From Macrosoma leucophasiata (Eukaryota; Arthropoda; Insecta; Lepidoptera; Hedylidae), in contig JAWQUS010000023.1 of NCBI GenBank assembly GCA_036365455.1, positions 7,254,001 to 7,318,000 on the forward strand: a stretch of DNA of 64,000 nt, in the 5' to 3' direction. This document shows positions 42,440 to 53,867 of this stretch, one piece after another (the stretch's first letter is position 1; every line of letters begins with the position of its first letter). The position numbers and the translations under genes were made by a program. Below the pieces are notes generated by a model. The model ran no database searches. It was not told where the DNA came from and saw only the letters and a program-made list of their open reading frames with translations.

Positions 42440-44290
42440 ATTTAGCCGGGTACGAACATTTGGCTCTAACGAAAATTGGTGCTTTAAAACTTTATATAGC
42501 AAATTTCACAAACATAGATACTTTTATCGATTAAAAATTGACAAATTATTGTCAAAGTTAATTTTGACTGTAAACACGAGGCCTAAATTTGTTTCTTTAA
42601 AATTGTGTCAAGTTTTATTACTTTTGCCCTGTATTTACATGTCGCGATCAGTTTCATGACTTTCATCTGTGAAGTTATAATGAGATATGGTATATGTTCA
42701 TTTATGTATTTCCTTCGATTGGGATTTTTTTATGATTGGATGTAGCTTCACGTCTGTTTTCCCCGAAGGGGCAGTATTTCTATTATTCGCATGTGTTATT
42801 GTGAAAAATTGAAATATTACGCAAAACAAGGTTCACTAGGTAACTAAATCCATCAAGTATCTGGTTTTCCAAAAGTATTCCGTGTCCAAAAAAGTTTGAG
42901 AGCAAGTCAATATTCGAATTTTAATATAGAGGACTACCTTTACTCGTCGTGGTTACGGATGGAAATCTACTATTTATTACTTAAGCTCACTGGTGTATCT
43001 TCTAGAAACGTAAGCAGATACATATCAGACGTGTATAGGTAACCGTTACTACATGTGTAAATACCAACCTACACCTACGTTTCGCCAGTTATGTTTATGT
43101 CTCATGTAGGTACCTACCCAATTGAAGGCGAGGCAATAGTCATTTATCGGGCACATTGCCAAATTCAATGCTGGTACTTAGAATCACCAATTGGAAAAAT
43201 CCAATAAGCGTCAATTCGCATCGGGACGGCAGCGGCCGGTGGAGCAGAAAAATGTACACGGCACACTGAACTTTATTCATATTATCAAAACGCATAATAT
43301 CGATAAAATACTCATGAGCGGTCACATGAACATCCTGTCACGCGTTTTTAAGCACTTTGGCAATAGGATAAAGTTCAAATTGCCTGATAAATTGGTGATC
43401 TGATGGATGCTGTCGTCTGGGTTTGAATTGAGGATATTTAACACATTGCCCGATAAAAGCAAAGCTTCTAGTTAAATAGTAGCTTAAACAACCAATAAGC
43501 AGTTTTGCTAGTCAGCTTTGAGATGGATTGCTCGGGGAACGAAATTTAAATTTGGTTGTAATTGAAAATTACAAAAAACCTATTATCCTAGTCTGGAAAC
43601 ATTGCATATGAAAGCTGGAAGTATAGGTATTTAAAAGCTGAAATTATTGTTTGTACACGCTAATCTGGAGTCACCATTTTTGTGAAGTGCTTTCGGATTT
43701 GTGAATACAACTTATTGAGGGATGTATTGGGGTAAAATAGCGCGCCTGGTTTGTGATGCTTGATATTCAATACGAACCTGCATAATTTTGAATTAATACG
43801 TATCTATTATCCGTTGCTTACTCTATTTTAACGTGACGTAACATAACTTCACTCCTGTGTTACCCAAAAACAGAAGTAAATACCTACTTACTAATACATT
43901 TTATGTTGGCTGACTGTTTCATAGCTCCAGTGGTCGCAATCGTGATGCTGTAACTTGAGGTCAAGAGTTTGATATTTTTTTCTTCATGACATAACAAGAG
44001 ATGCTAGGCTAATGATTAGACTACAGAACATTCCTATTATTCGCTAAATTATTTGTGATTGCTTCCATTTGTTTCCGTTGTCAGGGATTTACAACAAAAT
44101 ATAATTTGGTGTTCGTGTACTGTCGATGGTTAATGCTGTTTTACCAATACCATAAAGGAACAAATGTGTTTTATCGATTGTGCTTTTCGTCACCGTTATA
44201 AAAAGTTTTTTTATGTTATATATCATCTTATCGGATAACGGTAATATTGAAAACTACGGTTAAGGCGTCAAGACACGTGAGACGGCCAGC
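42440..44290. other. AT-rich non-coding
   Basis: Only minor pieces: a tRNA-SINE type 1 3' end at 42750-42778 (agcttcacgtctg, ccccgaagggg) and one copy of the 44.0/45.6-kb duplicated block at 44022-44185. No supported gene. Confidence 0.35.
44022..44185. repeat. duplicated block, copy 1
   Basis: attagactacagaacattcc, ttcgtgtactgtcgatggtt and taccaataccataa.ggaac recur at 45580-45745 at about 85% by eye. Confidence 0.8.
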
Positions 44291-44292
44291 GG

Positions 44293-44431
44293 GTTATAGG
44301 GTGCTTACACAAATCTGCGATGCGATGCCAAGCGAATTGCTGCGATGCGATTCAGTTGCCCATACTTTTAATGTCAGAAGAAATCGCACTGCAGCAATTC
44401 GCATCGCAAGTTTTGTGTGGACGCCAAATCA
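44293..44431. mobile_element. palindromic GCGATGCG MITE, copy C
   Basis: Inverted with respect to copy A: gcttacacaaatctgcgatg left, core cagttgcccatacttttaat, right arm cagcaattcgcatcgcaagt then tttgtgtggac. Confidence 0.72.
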
Positions 44432-44488
44432 ATTGTCATATTTTTCTCGTGAGTTGACGACGGGTTTAACTAATATATTAATTAACTA

Positions 44489-44725
44489 GCTGTGCCCGCG
44501 ACTTCGCCCGCGTGAGAATTTATGATTGTTCAGTATCTACCCGGACGAAGTCGGGGGCGCAGCTAGTATAAAAGTAGCCTAAGTTACTCCTTATTACATC
44601 AGCTATCTGCCAGTGAAAGTCCCACCAAAATCGGTCCAGCCGTTCCCAAGATTAGCCTCGCCACACAGATAGACAGACAGACAGACAGACAAACATTGTA
44701 AATAATGTTGTTTTGATATATGTAC
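44489..44725 (-). mobile_element. Helitron-like repeat, minus orientation
   Basis: Begins ctagctgtgcccgcgacttc (complement of a CTAG 3' end), has aaagtagcctaagttactcc and aaatcggtccagccgttccc, and ends in gacagacagacagacagaca. A second CTAGT-like word lies inside at 44565, so two ends may be superposed. Confidence 0.6.
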
Positions 44726-44819
44726 CGTGTATACCGTGTATACATACATATGCATTTAGTAAAAATCGGCTATTTTTGTATTACAAACAGACACTCCAAT
44801 TTTAATTATTTGTATAGAT

Positions 44820-45330
44820 TACTAGCGGCCCGCCCCGGCTTCGCGCGGTGCAATGTTGCCTACCCTCTCCTATTCGTCTTAGCGTGATGATTATACATAG
44901 ATATAGCCTAAAGTCTTCCTAGATATCTTTTATAGTTTAGGCAGCGTACGCAAAATAAGTAACTTTTCTGGTTGATTTTTTACACCTTGTGTCTGAATAA
45001 CCCAAATATCTTACGGAACCCTATTTTTTCCAAAATAAAATATAGCCTATGTTACCCGTGGATAATGTAGTTTTCGAATAGTGAAATAAACTATAAAAGA
45101 TATTCCTCGATATCTTTTATAGTTTAGGCAGCGTACGCATAATAAGTAACTTTTCTGGTTGATTTTTTACACCTTGTGTCTGAAAAACCCAAATATCTTA
45201 CGGAACCCTATTTTTTCCAAATTTCGAATAGTGAAAGAATTTTTAAAATCTGTCCAGTGGTTATTGAGCCTATTCATTTCAAACAAACAAACAAACAAAA
45301 AAAAATTACCTCTTGATAATATTAGTTTAG
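44820..45330 (-). mobile_element. Helitron-like repeat with internal duplication
   Basis: Left edge actagcggcccgccccggct. Right part caaacaaacaaacaaacaaa, then cctcttgataatattagt. A 120-bp segment (gatatcttttatagtttagg to aaccctattttttccaaa) is present twice, at 44922 and 45110. Confidence 0.6.
45088..45125. repeat. perfect 16-bp hairpin, 6-nt loop
   Basis: aaactataaaagatat / atatcttttatagttt around tcctcg. It lies at the junction of the internal duplication described above. Confidence 0.95.
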
Positions 45331-45579
45331 AATAATTTATTTATTTAGTGTGTGCTGTGGATAGTTCAATTCTTATATATCTATATTTTTTGTAAGATAT
45401 AACTTTATTGTCAACACAACTTTACTGTTAGTAGAATACATGCAATTTAAAAAAAAATGTTAGTATGGTAAGGGTATTATAAGGGTACCTATATTTTATT
45501 TAAGGGACATTACCGCAGGAAGACAGCGATGTAGAATTCATAGACGCATGCTTTTATATTTATACCTGCTAACAAATTA

Positions 45580-45745
45580 TTAGACTACAGAACATTCCCA
45601 TTATGCGCTAAATGACTAGTGAATGCCTCCATTTGTTCCCGTAGTCGGGGATTTACAACGAAATTTAATTTAGTGTTCGTGTACTGTCGATGGTTAATGC
45701 CGTTTTACCAATACCATAATGGAACAAATGTGTTTATTCAAATAT
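45580..45745. repeat. duplicated block, copy 2
   Basis: Partner of 44022-44185. Confidence 0.8.
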
Positions 45746-45901
45746 ATTATAATGTTTTGTTTATCAATTGCAATTTAACATTGAGTGCTTTATGTTATCG
45801 ATATTAAACATTTGAAAGATTATGGTTTAATTTTTTTTAATTGATAGTAGAGTTCTCGTTACGTATGGTTATCAAATATTTTATTTAGGAAAATAAATGT
45901 A

Positions 45902-46181
45902 TTTTTTTATGTAGAGAAGTTGGCAAACAAGCTTGCAGTTCACATTGGTGTTGAGTGATGACTACAGCCTATAGACATTTACAAAAAAAAAACAGAAGTC
46001 AAAATGCAGATGCGTTGCCACCCCTGAGACCTTAGCTGTTATGTCTTTGTGAGAGTTTTTACGGGGTCATGCGTTACCATCTAACCGTAATAATGGTAGT
46101 GCTGAATACTACCATTTAGCAGATAGAGTAGTACGGTGGTACCTATGCCTTCGAGTCCATACACTGCGACTCTACCGCATT
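45902..46181 (-). mobile_element. GGTGGT-hairpin SINE-like repeat, copy 12
   Basis: ttttttatgtagagaagttg left, gcgactctaccgc right. Fairly diverged. Confidence 0.8.
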
Positions 46182-46214
46182 AGAGAATGTATTAAGAATT
46201 GAAAAGGACTTTTC

Positions 46215-46461
46215 ACTGGTGGTAGAGCTCCAGTGACGGAGCTCGCGGGCGTAGGCACCATCGCATTACCTAATATACTTGCCGCTAAATGGTAGTGTTC
46301 AGCACTATCGTGTTCCGGTCAGGTGGTAATGTACGGCTCTTTAATTTCCGGCACAGGCACATCTTAGGCCTCAGGAGTGGTAATGCATCTGAATTTTGAC
46401 CTTGGTCTTTATGTGGATGTCTATAGGCTGCAGTCATCACTTAACATCAATGTGAACTGGT
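46215..46461 (+). mobile_element. GGTGGT-hairpin SINE-like repeat, copy 13, 3' cut
   Basis: cactggtggtagagctccag start after cttttt-like T's. It stops at atcaatgtgaactgg, so the last 35 bp and A tail are missing. It faces copy 12 tail-out, 34 bp away. Confidence 0.87.
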
Positions 46462-46469
46462 GGAAAAAG

Positions 46470-47370
46470 GTGTTGTTATCGGGGTACGGATTCTTCAGAT
46501 CTCCGTCATTATAGTCTGTAATAAATATGGCCTGATCTGGCAGTTACAGAACTTCGTACTGTGTATTAAACTCAGTGAAATTAGGTACTATAAAACTCAA
46601 TTCGTCGCTGATATAACTTAACGGACTTTTACGGCAGCATAGATTTATTAAAGCAGCATAAAAAAATGCTTTTAAAATGTCACTTTTCCGCGACCCAAAA
46701 ATGCATACCTACTATCAACTTTCAATCTAATTTTCACAACTATCCCATTAAATATTGATCGGTAAACGCCTGCCCGGGCCTACTGTAAATACATTTCTCA
46801 AAGTATTGATTCAAGTATTCGAATGAGTTGAAACTTTATTATCTTAATTAATTACGTTAATTAGGTACGTTGGAAAGCATTGCGGTAGAAAGTTTAAAAT
46901 AAAGTTAGAGAAAACACAATATACCTACAGAATGGCCGTGTGCTGTTTTGAAATAAAGGTTTTAGTTTATATGCTTGAACCAGTTACTATGCAATGCCTG
47001 TATTGTTCCTAGGTCACGGTGACCTTAAGCTGTTGCGGTTTTATAAAGGTTGAACTAATATTGGAACTTTAAAACTGAATGTGGATCCAGAACGCTAACG
47101 TTGTACTGTTGTACATTTGTTTGTAGCTACCTTATTTTTTTTTTCTGCTCTCATATTATTGTGGTGACACTCCTGTAATAGAGGCATACCTAATCAACGA
47201 TTTCTTCATGATTGAGTTAAATAAAAGTATGTCCTTAAATTAAAAAATCCGTATTACCTGCCTAACCTACTGGCATGTCTACTTTTGAAGGAAAAGCAAT
47301 TAGTGAAACGAAAATGCAATAATTTTTCTGGTTTGTTAGTGGTATAAATTAGCAATCTTTATTGAGAACT
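46470..47370. other. AT-rich non-coding
   Basis: No supported feature. Confidence 0.3.
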
Positions 47371-47537
47371 ACCTGTTGCCCGCGGCTTCGCCCGCGTGGA
47401 TGTCGTTTAAAAAGTAGCCTATGTTCTTTCTTTCTTATTTAATTTCATTAAAATCGGTTCAGTCGTTTGGACGTGAAAAGGTAACAGACAGACAGACAGA
47501 CAGAGTTACTTTCGCATTTATAATATTAGTAGGGATA
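47371..47537 (-). mobile_element. short Helitron-like repeat
   Basis: ctgttgcccgcggcttcgcc, then aaagtagcctatgttctttc, atcggttcagtcgtttggac, a gacagacagacagacaga tract and tttcgcatttataatattag. This is the classic lepidopteran short interspersed Helitron-like layout. Confidence 0.75.
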
Positions 47538-47874
47538 TAAAAAAAAATTATAATATATAAAGTAGGGATATTAAGTAGGGATTTACGTTTTGGCCTATTG
47601 AAGCCTATATTCTATTGTAAATTAAAAAAAAATTACATTAACTTTAACTGATATTTTGGTGTGGGATTCGGATTTACTGTTTTATGTTAACATAAACGTA
47701 AACGGTCCAATTGCGGGCTCATAAAACACGTTCGTAATGTTCGTTGAGTTTTAGTCGATATTGTCAATACTTTATATGCTGTTACGTAGGTATATAAGCG
47801 AAGGAAAACAGTAATTATATTTGATACAGGGCGATTTCGTTTTAATCCTTTTTTTTATTTGTTTTTTTTATGTA

Positions 47875-48228
47875 ACCAAGGAGGCATACAACCATGCAGT
47901 TTACATGGATGTTAAGTGATGACTGCAGCCTATATACATCTAAATAAATAAATAAATACTCTTACATTCACAGCTCCACACTAGGTATAAAACTGTGTTG
48001 TGGGTGCCGTTGTTCACACACACAGACACCCAGACTCGAAATAAATATCTGTAGGCCATACAAATAATTGTCCCGGTGCGGGGATCGAACCCGTGAGCCT
48101 TCGAATCAAACGGTCATCTCACACCGCTGGACTAACCGGGTCGTCAAACAAAACAACGTCTATGCATCTGCATTTTCAGCTCTGGTTTAGCTGAAAATGC
48201 AGTTGCGTTGACAACCCTGAGACCTTAT
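47875..48228 (-). mobile_element. GGTGGT-hairpin SINE-like repeat, copy 14, interrupted
   Basis: 3' half at 47875-47942 (atgtaaccaaggaggcatac...gactgcagcctatatacat), then the tRNA-SINE type 3 insert, then the interior resumes at about 48160-48228 with a self-inverted hairpin (48168-48202) and gcgttgacaaccctgagacc. Confidence 0.7.
47943..48150 (-). mobile_element. tRNA-derived SINE type 3 with (TTTA)n tail
   Basis: The minus-strand head gacccggttagtccagcggt, then cacgggttcgatccccgcac (box B) at 48145-48070, gives a tRNA-like fold with gacccgg/ccgggac acceptor pairing. The body runs through acagatatttatttcgagtc and tgggtgtctgtgtgtgtgaa. The tail on the plus strand is taaataaataaataaatact at 47942-47962. 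Confidence 0.85.
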
Positions 48229-48253
48229 AGTTGTTTTGTTTTGTTTTTGTTTT

Positions 48254-48536
48254 TTTTTTTATGTAATTGAAGTGGCAAACAAGCATGCAGTTCACATTGA
48301 TGTTAAGTGATGACTGCAGCCTATAGACACCCACACAAAGACCAAGGTCAAAATGCAAATGCGTTACCACTCCTGAGGCCTAAGGTGTTATGCCTCTGTG
48401 CCGGAAATTACAGGGCCGTACATTACCACCTGACCGGAACACGATAGTGCTGAACACTACCATTTAGCGGCAAGTAAATCAGGTAATGCGGTGGTGCCTA
48501 CTTCCGCGAGCTCCGTCACTGGAGCTCTACCACCAG
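48254..48536 (-). mobile_element. GGTGGT-hairpin SINE-like repeat, copy 15
   Basis: Near-consensus full-length copy: T run, atgtaattgaagtggcaaac, ending gagctctaccaccagt. Confidence 0.9.
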
Positions 48537-48721
48537 TAACTTAGCTTCTACCACAAGTTTGTCTCTGTGATAGTTTATTAGTATTATATTACCATCCAAC
48601 CGGAATACGAGCCGTCAGTGGTTTCAATAGTTACAGGTTACGTCAAGTTGTTTATTGCTCAAATTTTAGTACAACAGTATAGGTAAGCAATAGTAAGAGT
48701 AGTAGTAACGTAGGTAACTTT

Positions 48722-49283
48722 TACTGGTGGTAGAGCTCCAGTGACGGAGCTCGCGGGCGTAGGCACCACCTCATTACAGTTACTATTGTTCAGCACTATC
48801 GTGTTCCGGTCAGGTGGTACGGCCCTGTGATTCCCGGCGCAGAGGCATAACACCTTGGGCCTCAGGAGTGGTAAGGTATCTATATTTTGACCTCTGGTCT
48901 TTCTGTGGGTGTCTATAGGCTACAGTCATCACTTAACATCATTTTTTTTTTTTTTTTATGTAATGGAAGTGGTAAACAATCATGCAGTTCACATTGATGT
49001 TAAGTGATGACTGCAGCCTATAGACACCCACACAAAGACCAAGGTCAAAATGCAGATGCGTTACCACTCCTGAGGCCTAAGGTCTTATGCCTCTGTGCCG
49101 GAAATTACAGGGCCGTACATTACCACCTGACCGGAACACGATAGTGTTGAACACTACCATTTAGCGGCAAGTATATTAGGTAATGCGGTGGTGCCTACGC
49201 CCGCGAGCTCCGTCACTGGAGCTCTACCACCAGTAAAATGTGAGCTGCATGCTTGTTTGCCACTTTCGTTATATAAAAAAAGT
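48722..49283 (+). mobile_element. GGTGGT-hairpin SINE-like repeat, copy 16, split by copy 17
   Basis: The 5' part 48722-48940 (tactggtggtagagctccag ... cacttaacatc) and 3' part about 49237-49283 (aatgtgagctgcatgcttgt...tatataaaaaaa) are separated by a complete reversed copy of the same family. Joining the two parts restores the consensus order. Confidence 0.88.
48941..49235 (-). mobile_element. GGTGGT-hairpin SINE-like repeat, copy 17, nested
   Basis: Full-length near-consensus copy with a T15-17 run (its A tail) and ccaccagt at the right. It is inserted into copy 16 in opposite orientation. The two together form a large inverted repeat. Confidence 0.9.
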
Positions 49284-49289
49284 AACATT

Positions 49290-49325
49290 GTACTCGTGCG
49301 AAGCCGGGGCGGGTCGCTAGTAATT
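49290..49325 (+). mobile_element. Helitron-like 3' terminus
   Basis: tcgtgcgaagccggggcggg, then tcgctag|t. Only the terminus is recognisable. Confidence 0.5.
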
Positions 49326-49329
49326 TATA

Positions 49330-49865
49330 AAAATCGATCTTAACATTTTTTATTATTAGTTACCTACATTGTAACTTAATTACACATTTCGTAGTTAAAT
49401 AATAAAAATGTTACATCTTTTGTATTGAAGTTTTCAATAATATGTAACCCAGTATACACTGTCCCATGTTTTCTACATACTCTTTTAGAATTATGAACCT
49501 GAAGTGTGTTTCACGTGGTTTTTCAGCGGTTCAATTTTATTTTTGCCCAGTTTCAGCACAACTGTTTTAATATTTTGCTGCGCTGAACTTTTCGTATCCC
49601 GTTGTTTCGTGTGTAGAGGTGGAAATAATTTAAAAAGCGGTACTCGGTTTCGAATAGGTCTTTTTCATCTAAAAATCGAATAACATGAAAGTTTTGTGAC
49701 CTTTTCGCTTTTTCGCTTTTTTTTGAATCGCTGGCTGGTTTTATATTTTTGATAATTCTACAAAAAAATCATTTTTTTGTTTATATATATAAATATGTAT
49801 AAGTATACACATTAATAAAATTGGAGTGTCTGTTAATAATATAAAAATATTTTTATTTTAAAGAA
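49330..49865. other. AT-rich non-coding
   Basis: No supported feature. Confidence 0.3.
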
Positions 49866-49960
49866 AAATTGAAAGGAAAATTTGACTTCAGGCGAGACTC
49901 GAACTCGCGACCTACTGGGAATCTAGTCCTGCCGCTCTTCCAATTGAGCTACTGAAGCCC
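49866..49960 (-). mobile_element. tRNA-derived SINE type 2 head with intact box A and B
   Basis: The minus strand reads gcttcagtagctcaattgga ... gcgagttcgagtctcgc ... ctgaagtc. Box A (tagctcaattgg) and box B (gttcgagtc) match the pol III consensus. The acceptor (gcttcag/ctgaagt) and T stems (gcgag/ctcgc) pair, but no proper anticodon stem forms, so it is a SINE head and not a tRNA gene. The tail caaattttcctttcaatttt is shared with 41000. Confidence 0.7.
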
Positions 49961-50139
49961 TGCCCGATTTGTCAAATCTTTCCTTCACATCTATTGCATT
50001 GCTTTATGGTAGCAGCAGCGCTATCTATTACCAACTATGCTAAATAGGCAACCGATATAATAGACTTTTCAGTTTATTGAATATCGTAAAGAAGTCGCTT
50101 TTACCCTTAATAATTGTTTTATATTATTTCGCATTAACA

Positions 50140-50348
50140 CATGATTAGGCACTATCGCATTGCCTAATCTACCTGCAGTAGTGTTGTGTATGGCCCCGTT
50201 ATAACTACAAACACAGAGACATAACAACTAAAATCTCAGGGGTGGCAATACATCTGCATTTTGACCTCTGGTCTTTGTGTGGGTGTCTTTAGACTGCAGT
50301 CATCACTTAACATCAGTGTGAACTGTATGCTTGTTTTTTACCTTCATA
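50140..50348 (+). mobile_element. GGTGGT-hairpin SINE-like repeat, copy 18, 5' cut
   Basis: aggcactatcgcattgccta to actgtatgcttgtttttt. Hairpin missing. Confidence 0.8.
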
Positions 50349-50482
50349 CCATAGCAAATATATAAAATCAATAAGTACGAAATAGGAGCAATAACAGCTT
50401 TATTAAGACAAACTTTCAGTGATGCAGCAAAATCATTATTTTATCTTTAAGTATTATATCATTACATAAATAAATGTCTTTC

Positions 50483-50906
50483 TCAATGAATAGGTGTATA
50501 TTGTAGATTAGGATATGATGGAGCTGACAGATCCTCCAGTGGACAAAAGTCTCCAAATAAATTAAGATAAAAAAAAAAACAAAAAAAGTTCGTTAGCATC
50601 TGATCGGAACACATTACAACAACCACCACACGATTAGCAGTTATCTCTACACCATCCAATTTAGCCACTACACAAGTCAGTTCATCATGGTCTATTGTGG
50701 CAACAGCGTCCAATCTTGTATCTTGATAAAATGTCACCAACAGATGCCTGCGGCGGAAGGGATGACATAATCTTGGACTGACCGGATGAAGTTTTAATGA
50801 AAAAATTCAGCGACTTTAATCGACAATCTCGACGAGATGTTTTAAAAATAAAACTCCTAAATTTAAACAGACAACTCGACTTTATGATCCGGGTTTTGGG
50901 AAACAA
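50483..50906 (-). other. possible decayed coding sequence, unidentified
   Basis: On the minus strand a stretch reads TFYQDTRLDAVATIDHDELT and on to CVVAKLDGVEITANR, with balanced residues and upstream text in a second frame (MSSLPPQASVGDIL). It could be a frameshifted fragment of a retroelement or a retro-copy. I do not recognise a family and no splice sites are evident. Ends in a T-rich run (minus strand) at about 50580. Confidence 0.2.
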
Positions 50907-50944
50907 AAAATAAACAGAAACCTATGGGATTGAAAAATGGAACG

Positions 50945-51145
50945 TGCTTTTTAGGATTCCGTAGTCAAATGGTAAAAAGTGGAACCCTTATAGATTCGTC
51001 ATGTGAGTATGGAAGTATAGATATGTATTGTATGAATAACAAAGTTATGTTTTCGGTTTTGATAAGAATAAGCCAAAAATTACTTCCTACAGCGGCACCC
51101 TTCATGGGCGAGTCCGACTCGATCTTGGCCGCTTTTCACTTGTGT
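50945..51145 (+). mobile_element. decayed agggttccgta-type repeat
   Basis: taggattccgtagtcaaatg at 50953, and cacccttcatgggcgagtcc, then cttggccgctttt at 51098-51137, resemble both ends of the element at 12133-12545. Confidence 0.5.
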
Positions 51146-51149
51146 TGAA

Positions 51150-52990
51150 ATCCAGTTAAGTCCGTGATTATATAATCTAACTTCTTCCAAATGTTAAAGT
51201 TCAGCTCTTCCATATTTTGGTTAGACAGATTACTAACATACAGCCCTTTAAATTACGACACCAGGCAGAATATTCTGCGATTATGTATTATTAGGTATAT
51301 TTTACAGTACAATTTTTTTGGAAATTTTATCTATTTAAAAAAGTTCTAAGGAACCTCTGAGCGGGATTACAAACAAACATAATTTCACATTTATGTTATG
51401 TATAATAATACTATGTTTTTGATATAAAAAGTGTTTTAATTGAAAACATTTAATAGTCATTTCTTTAACATAAGAACCCGACAAGTAACTGCCAAACATA
51501 AGTTATACAATCTTTATAATCCTTATGTTAACAATAAACGGTTTTTTAAGAGCTATGTACATGTCAAGTTTGATTTGTCATCCCTATAATTTTGAACTAC
51601 ATATTGCAAAATGAGAACGCAACGTCCCACTTCGCACTACGTTCAGGCAGTTGACAAAACGAATAGTATACATGCAATAATTCAAACATTCGCAGTCTAA
51701 GGTAAGCTATATGGTAATGACTAAACCGAATACCTTTAACCTACTACTTAATTAACTAAAATGAAGCCTTTAAAACTAGAAGTGTTAATACATTGCCACT
51801 CCCAAGAAGACAAACTCTCCTAGCAGTTAAAAAGTGTGAAATCAATATACAAATGTATAAAGGTACATGATCTAAAAAAAATGTGTGCAATTCACACATG
51901 GTAGAAGTGAAACCTTGAAATTTTCTTAAGAGACACTGTATAATGCTTCCTATCTCATTTTCTCCTACGTTAAATCTTATGACTTTATGTATGTGTCTGT
52001 CTTTTTTTACTGTATACTTCCAATCTAATTTTCTGTCAGAATTTGTGTATCTGTCTCTTTTTATTGTCGCCTTTTCGTTTCATAGACTTTTAAATCACAA
52101 CGATGCTATAAAAGATTTCAATTCAAAAACTGTACCATTTCTATTAAAAAACTTAATTTTTTTTAGTATTAAATCTGTGTAACCATAATTGTTTTCAGAT
52201 AACACAGATATAATGAGTTGGGGACTCAATTTTCGTTCAGTTTATCATTCGATTCCATTAAAAGTCTTGCTCGAAGGGGCGAGCTGCGTTTTTCTTTTCT
52301 TCGTCTGAGTTACACTTGACCTATTTTTCGACAACATTCCGTCGTACAATGTAAAGAGCTGCTCTCGCTTGTTTTTGTGTATCGAAGTGTGTGGATTAGA
52401 AGCTTTCAAAGGATTTACTGGGGTGGACCTCCGGTTGACCATTTCATTAAAACTTCTGTACCTAACCAAAGCGCTTACTTTTAGGTAAAACAAAAAAATG
52501 AAATGCCTTTATTAATTATGGAAGACTTCATTGAATTAAAACGAGGGTGACATAAGCTTTTTATTTCGAATGAAACCTTCGAAAACGTCGTGCGTGCGGT
52601 GTGTAAACTAAATTAGGAACTAGGTCGGTGCACAGTTTTGATATGAAAGCCCACGGTTTATTATGAAAGGAACGTGACATTTACACGTATACTTTCATGG
52701 CTTTTATCTAATAAACTTTGGTTGTTCGGGGTCCGACTACATTTGGTAAACATTTTTACACATTCGTTTTTATTTTATGCATATGTGCATTATAAGCCTA
52801 TTCCTTCGAAAGTATTTTTTAGCCTAATATTGAAGGAGTATCCAAAAATCGATGCAAAAACCTAGAATCAGTAACTTATCGAAACTGGGATATCAGGACT
52901 TGTAAATCTAGTCTATCACCGTCAGGTTCCTTTAAGAGTTAATTTTAATGTAATTTAACATACATTTAATTTAATTTATTTTTCATTTGT
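51150..52990. other. AT-rich non-coding
   Basis: No supported gene. A minus-strand frame at 52245-52493 is lysine/serine-rich with no recognised motif. It ends in a good splice-acceptor-like tract (ttatttttcatttgtttcag, ending 52996). Confidence 0.3.
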
Positions 52991-52996
52991 TTCAGA

Positions 52997-53586
52997 ACCC
53001 TTGACCAGGAGCACGAAGATTATACAAAATTATAGAAAGTATTAAGTATAGTAAATCGAACAAACAACTAAGCGCCTTCAAACGACACTATCAATTACGC
53101 GGTAGATAGTTTAAGAAAATATAAAATTAAAATAGTGAACACAAGTGCCAAGGCCGTAGACGGGAGCGCGTGCAGTGTCTTGTATCCGAAGTACAGCTCT
53201 GATGGTGTCGGGTTGCGTTCGATGAACAAACTAAGACCAGTCCACCCAGTCGTAGTGTAGGGTGCCACGCGACATTGACGCGCGACGGTGACGCGACACG
53301 CGTGACACGCGGCGGAACGTGCCTGTGCGCGTGTGGCCGGCAAGATTGAGGTGGTGGCCGGGTGCGGGTGGGGAAGGCGCGCGCGCGTGCGGCCGTTGCA
53401 CGCGCTCGGCCGCGCGGCCGGCATGTTGGCGTCGCAGCGCTCGCAGTCGTGCAACGAGGAGGGCGCGTTTTTCGGCGCCCGCGCGCTGCGCCGGCCGCGC
53501 GGCAAGGGCAGCGGCAGCCCGCCCTGCTAGGGGTACGCCATGTCGCTGCGCAGCCTACACCGACGGCTATCCTCCGCTAATAACAC
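52997..53586 (+). promoter_or_regulatory. CpG-rich island / putative 5' exon with start codon and splice donor
   Basis: Bases about 53140-53560 are extremely GC- and CpG-rich in AT-rich surroundings, typical of a promoter or 5' UTR. An acceptor-like tttgtttcag precedes 52997 and a canonical donor GTGAGT starts at 53587. An ATG at 53540, with an in-frame stop at 53528, gives a 47-nt coding start MSLRSLHRRLSSANN (phase 2) ending at the donor. Just upstream, a 66-codon frame (53333-53530) would act as a uORF. Another frame, open from 53319 through the donor, is Ala/Arg-rich by composition and less convincing. I cannot name the gene. It could be a first exon or an alternative 5' exon of the transcript starting at 18.3 kb. 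Confidence 0.5.
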
Positions 53587-53867
53587 GTGAGTATTTCTCT
53601 GTATTCATCAATTACATTTTATGGGTAGATATGTTAAAACAAAAGAAACATTATTCCGTGATTACCTGTTATGTAAAACATAAATAACATTAAGCACCCA
53701 ACGTGAGAAAAAATGAAAAGAATTTTGGAGAGTGTGATGATCATATTACAGGTCTACATTTTACTTGGTCATCCAGCGCTGGATTCGTTTTTAGCAACCT
53801 ATTTTTTTAACGAAAACACCATCTTAACAAAGATATCCAATTACTAGGTATTCTCAAGCTCTCTAAG

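Noticed and set aside
53095..53505. 136-residue minus-strand frame across the CpG island
   Set aside because: Composition-driven Arg/Ala/Pro frame; splice signals and the likely start codon support the plus strand instead.
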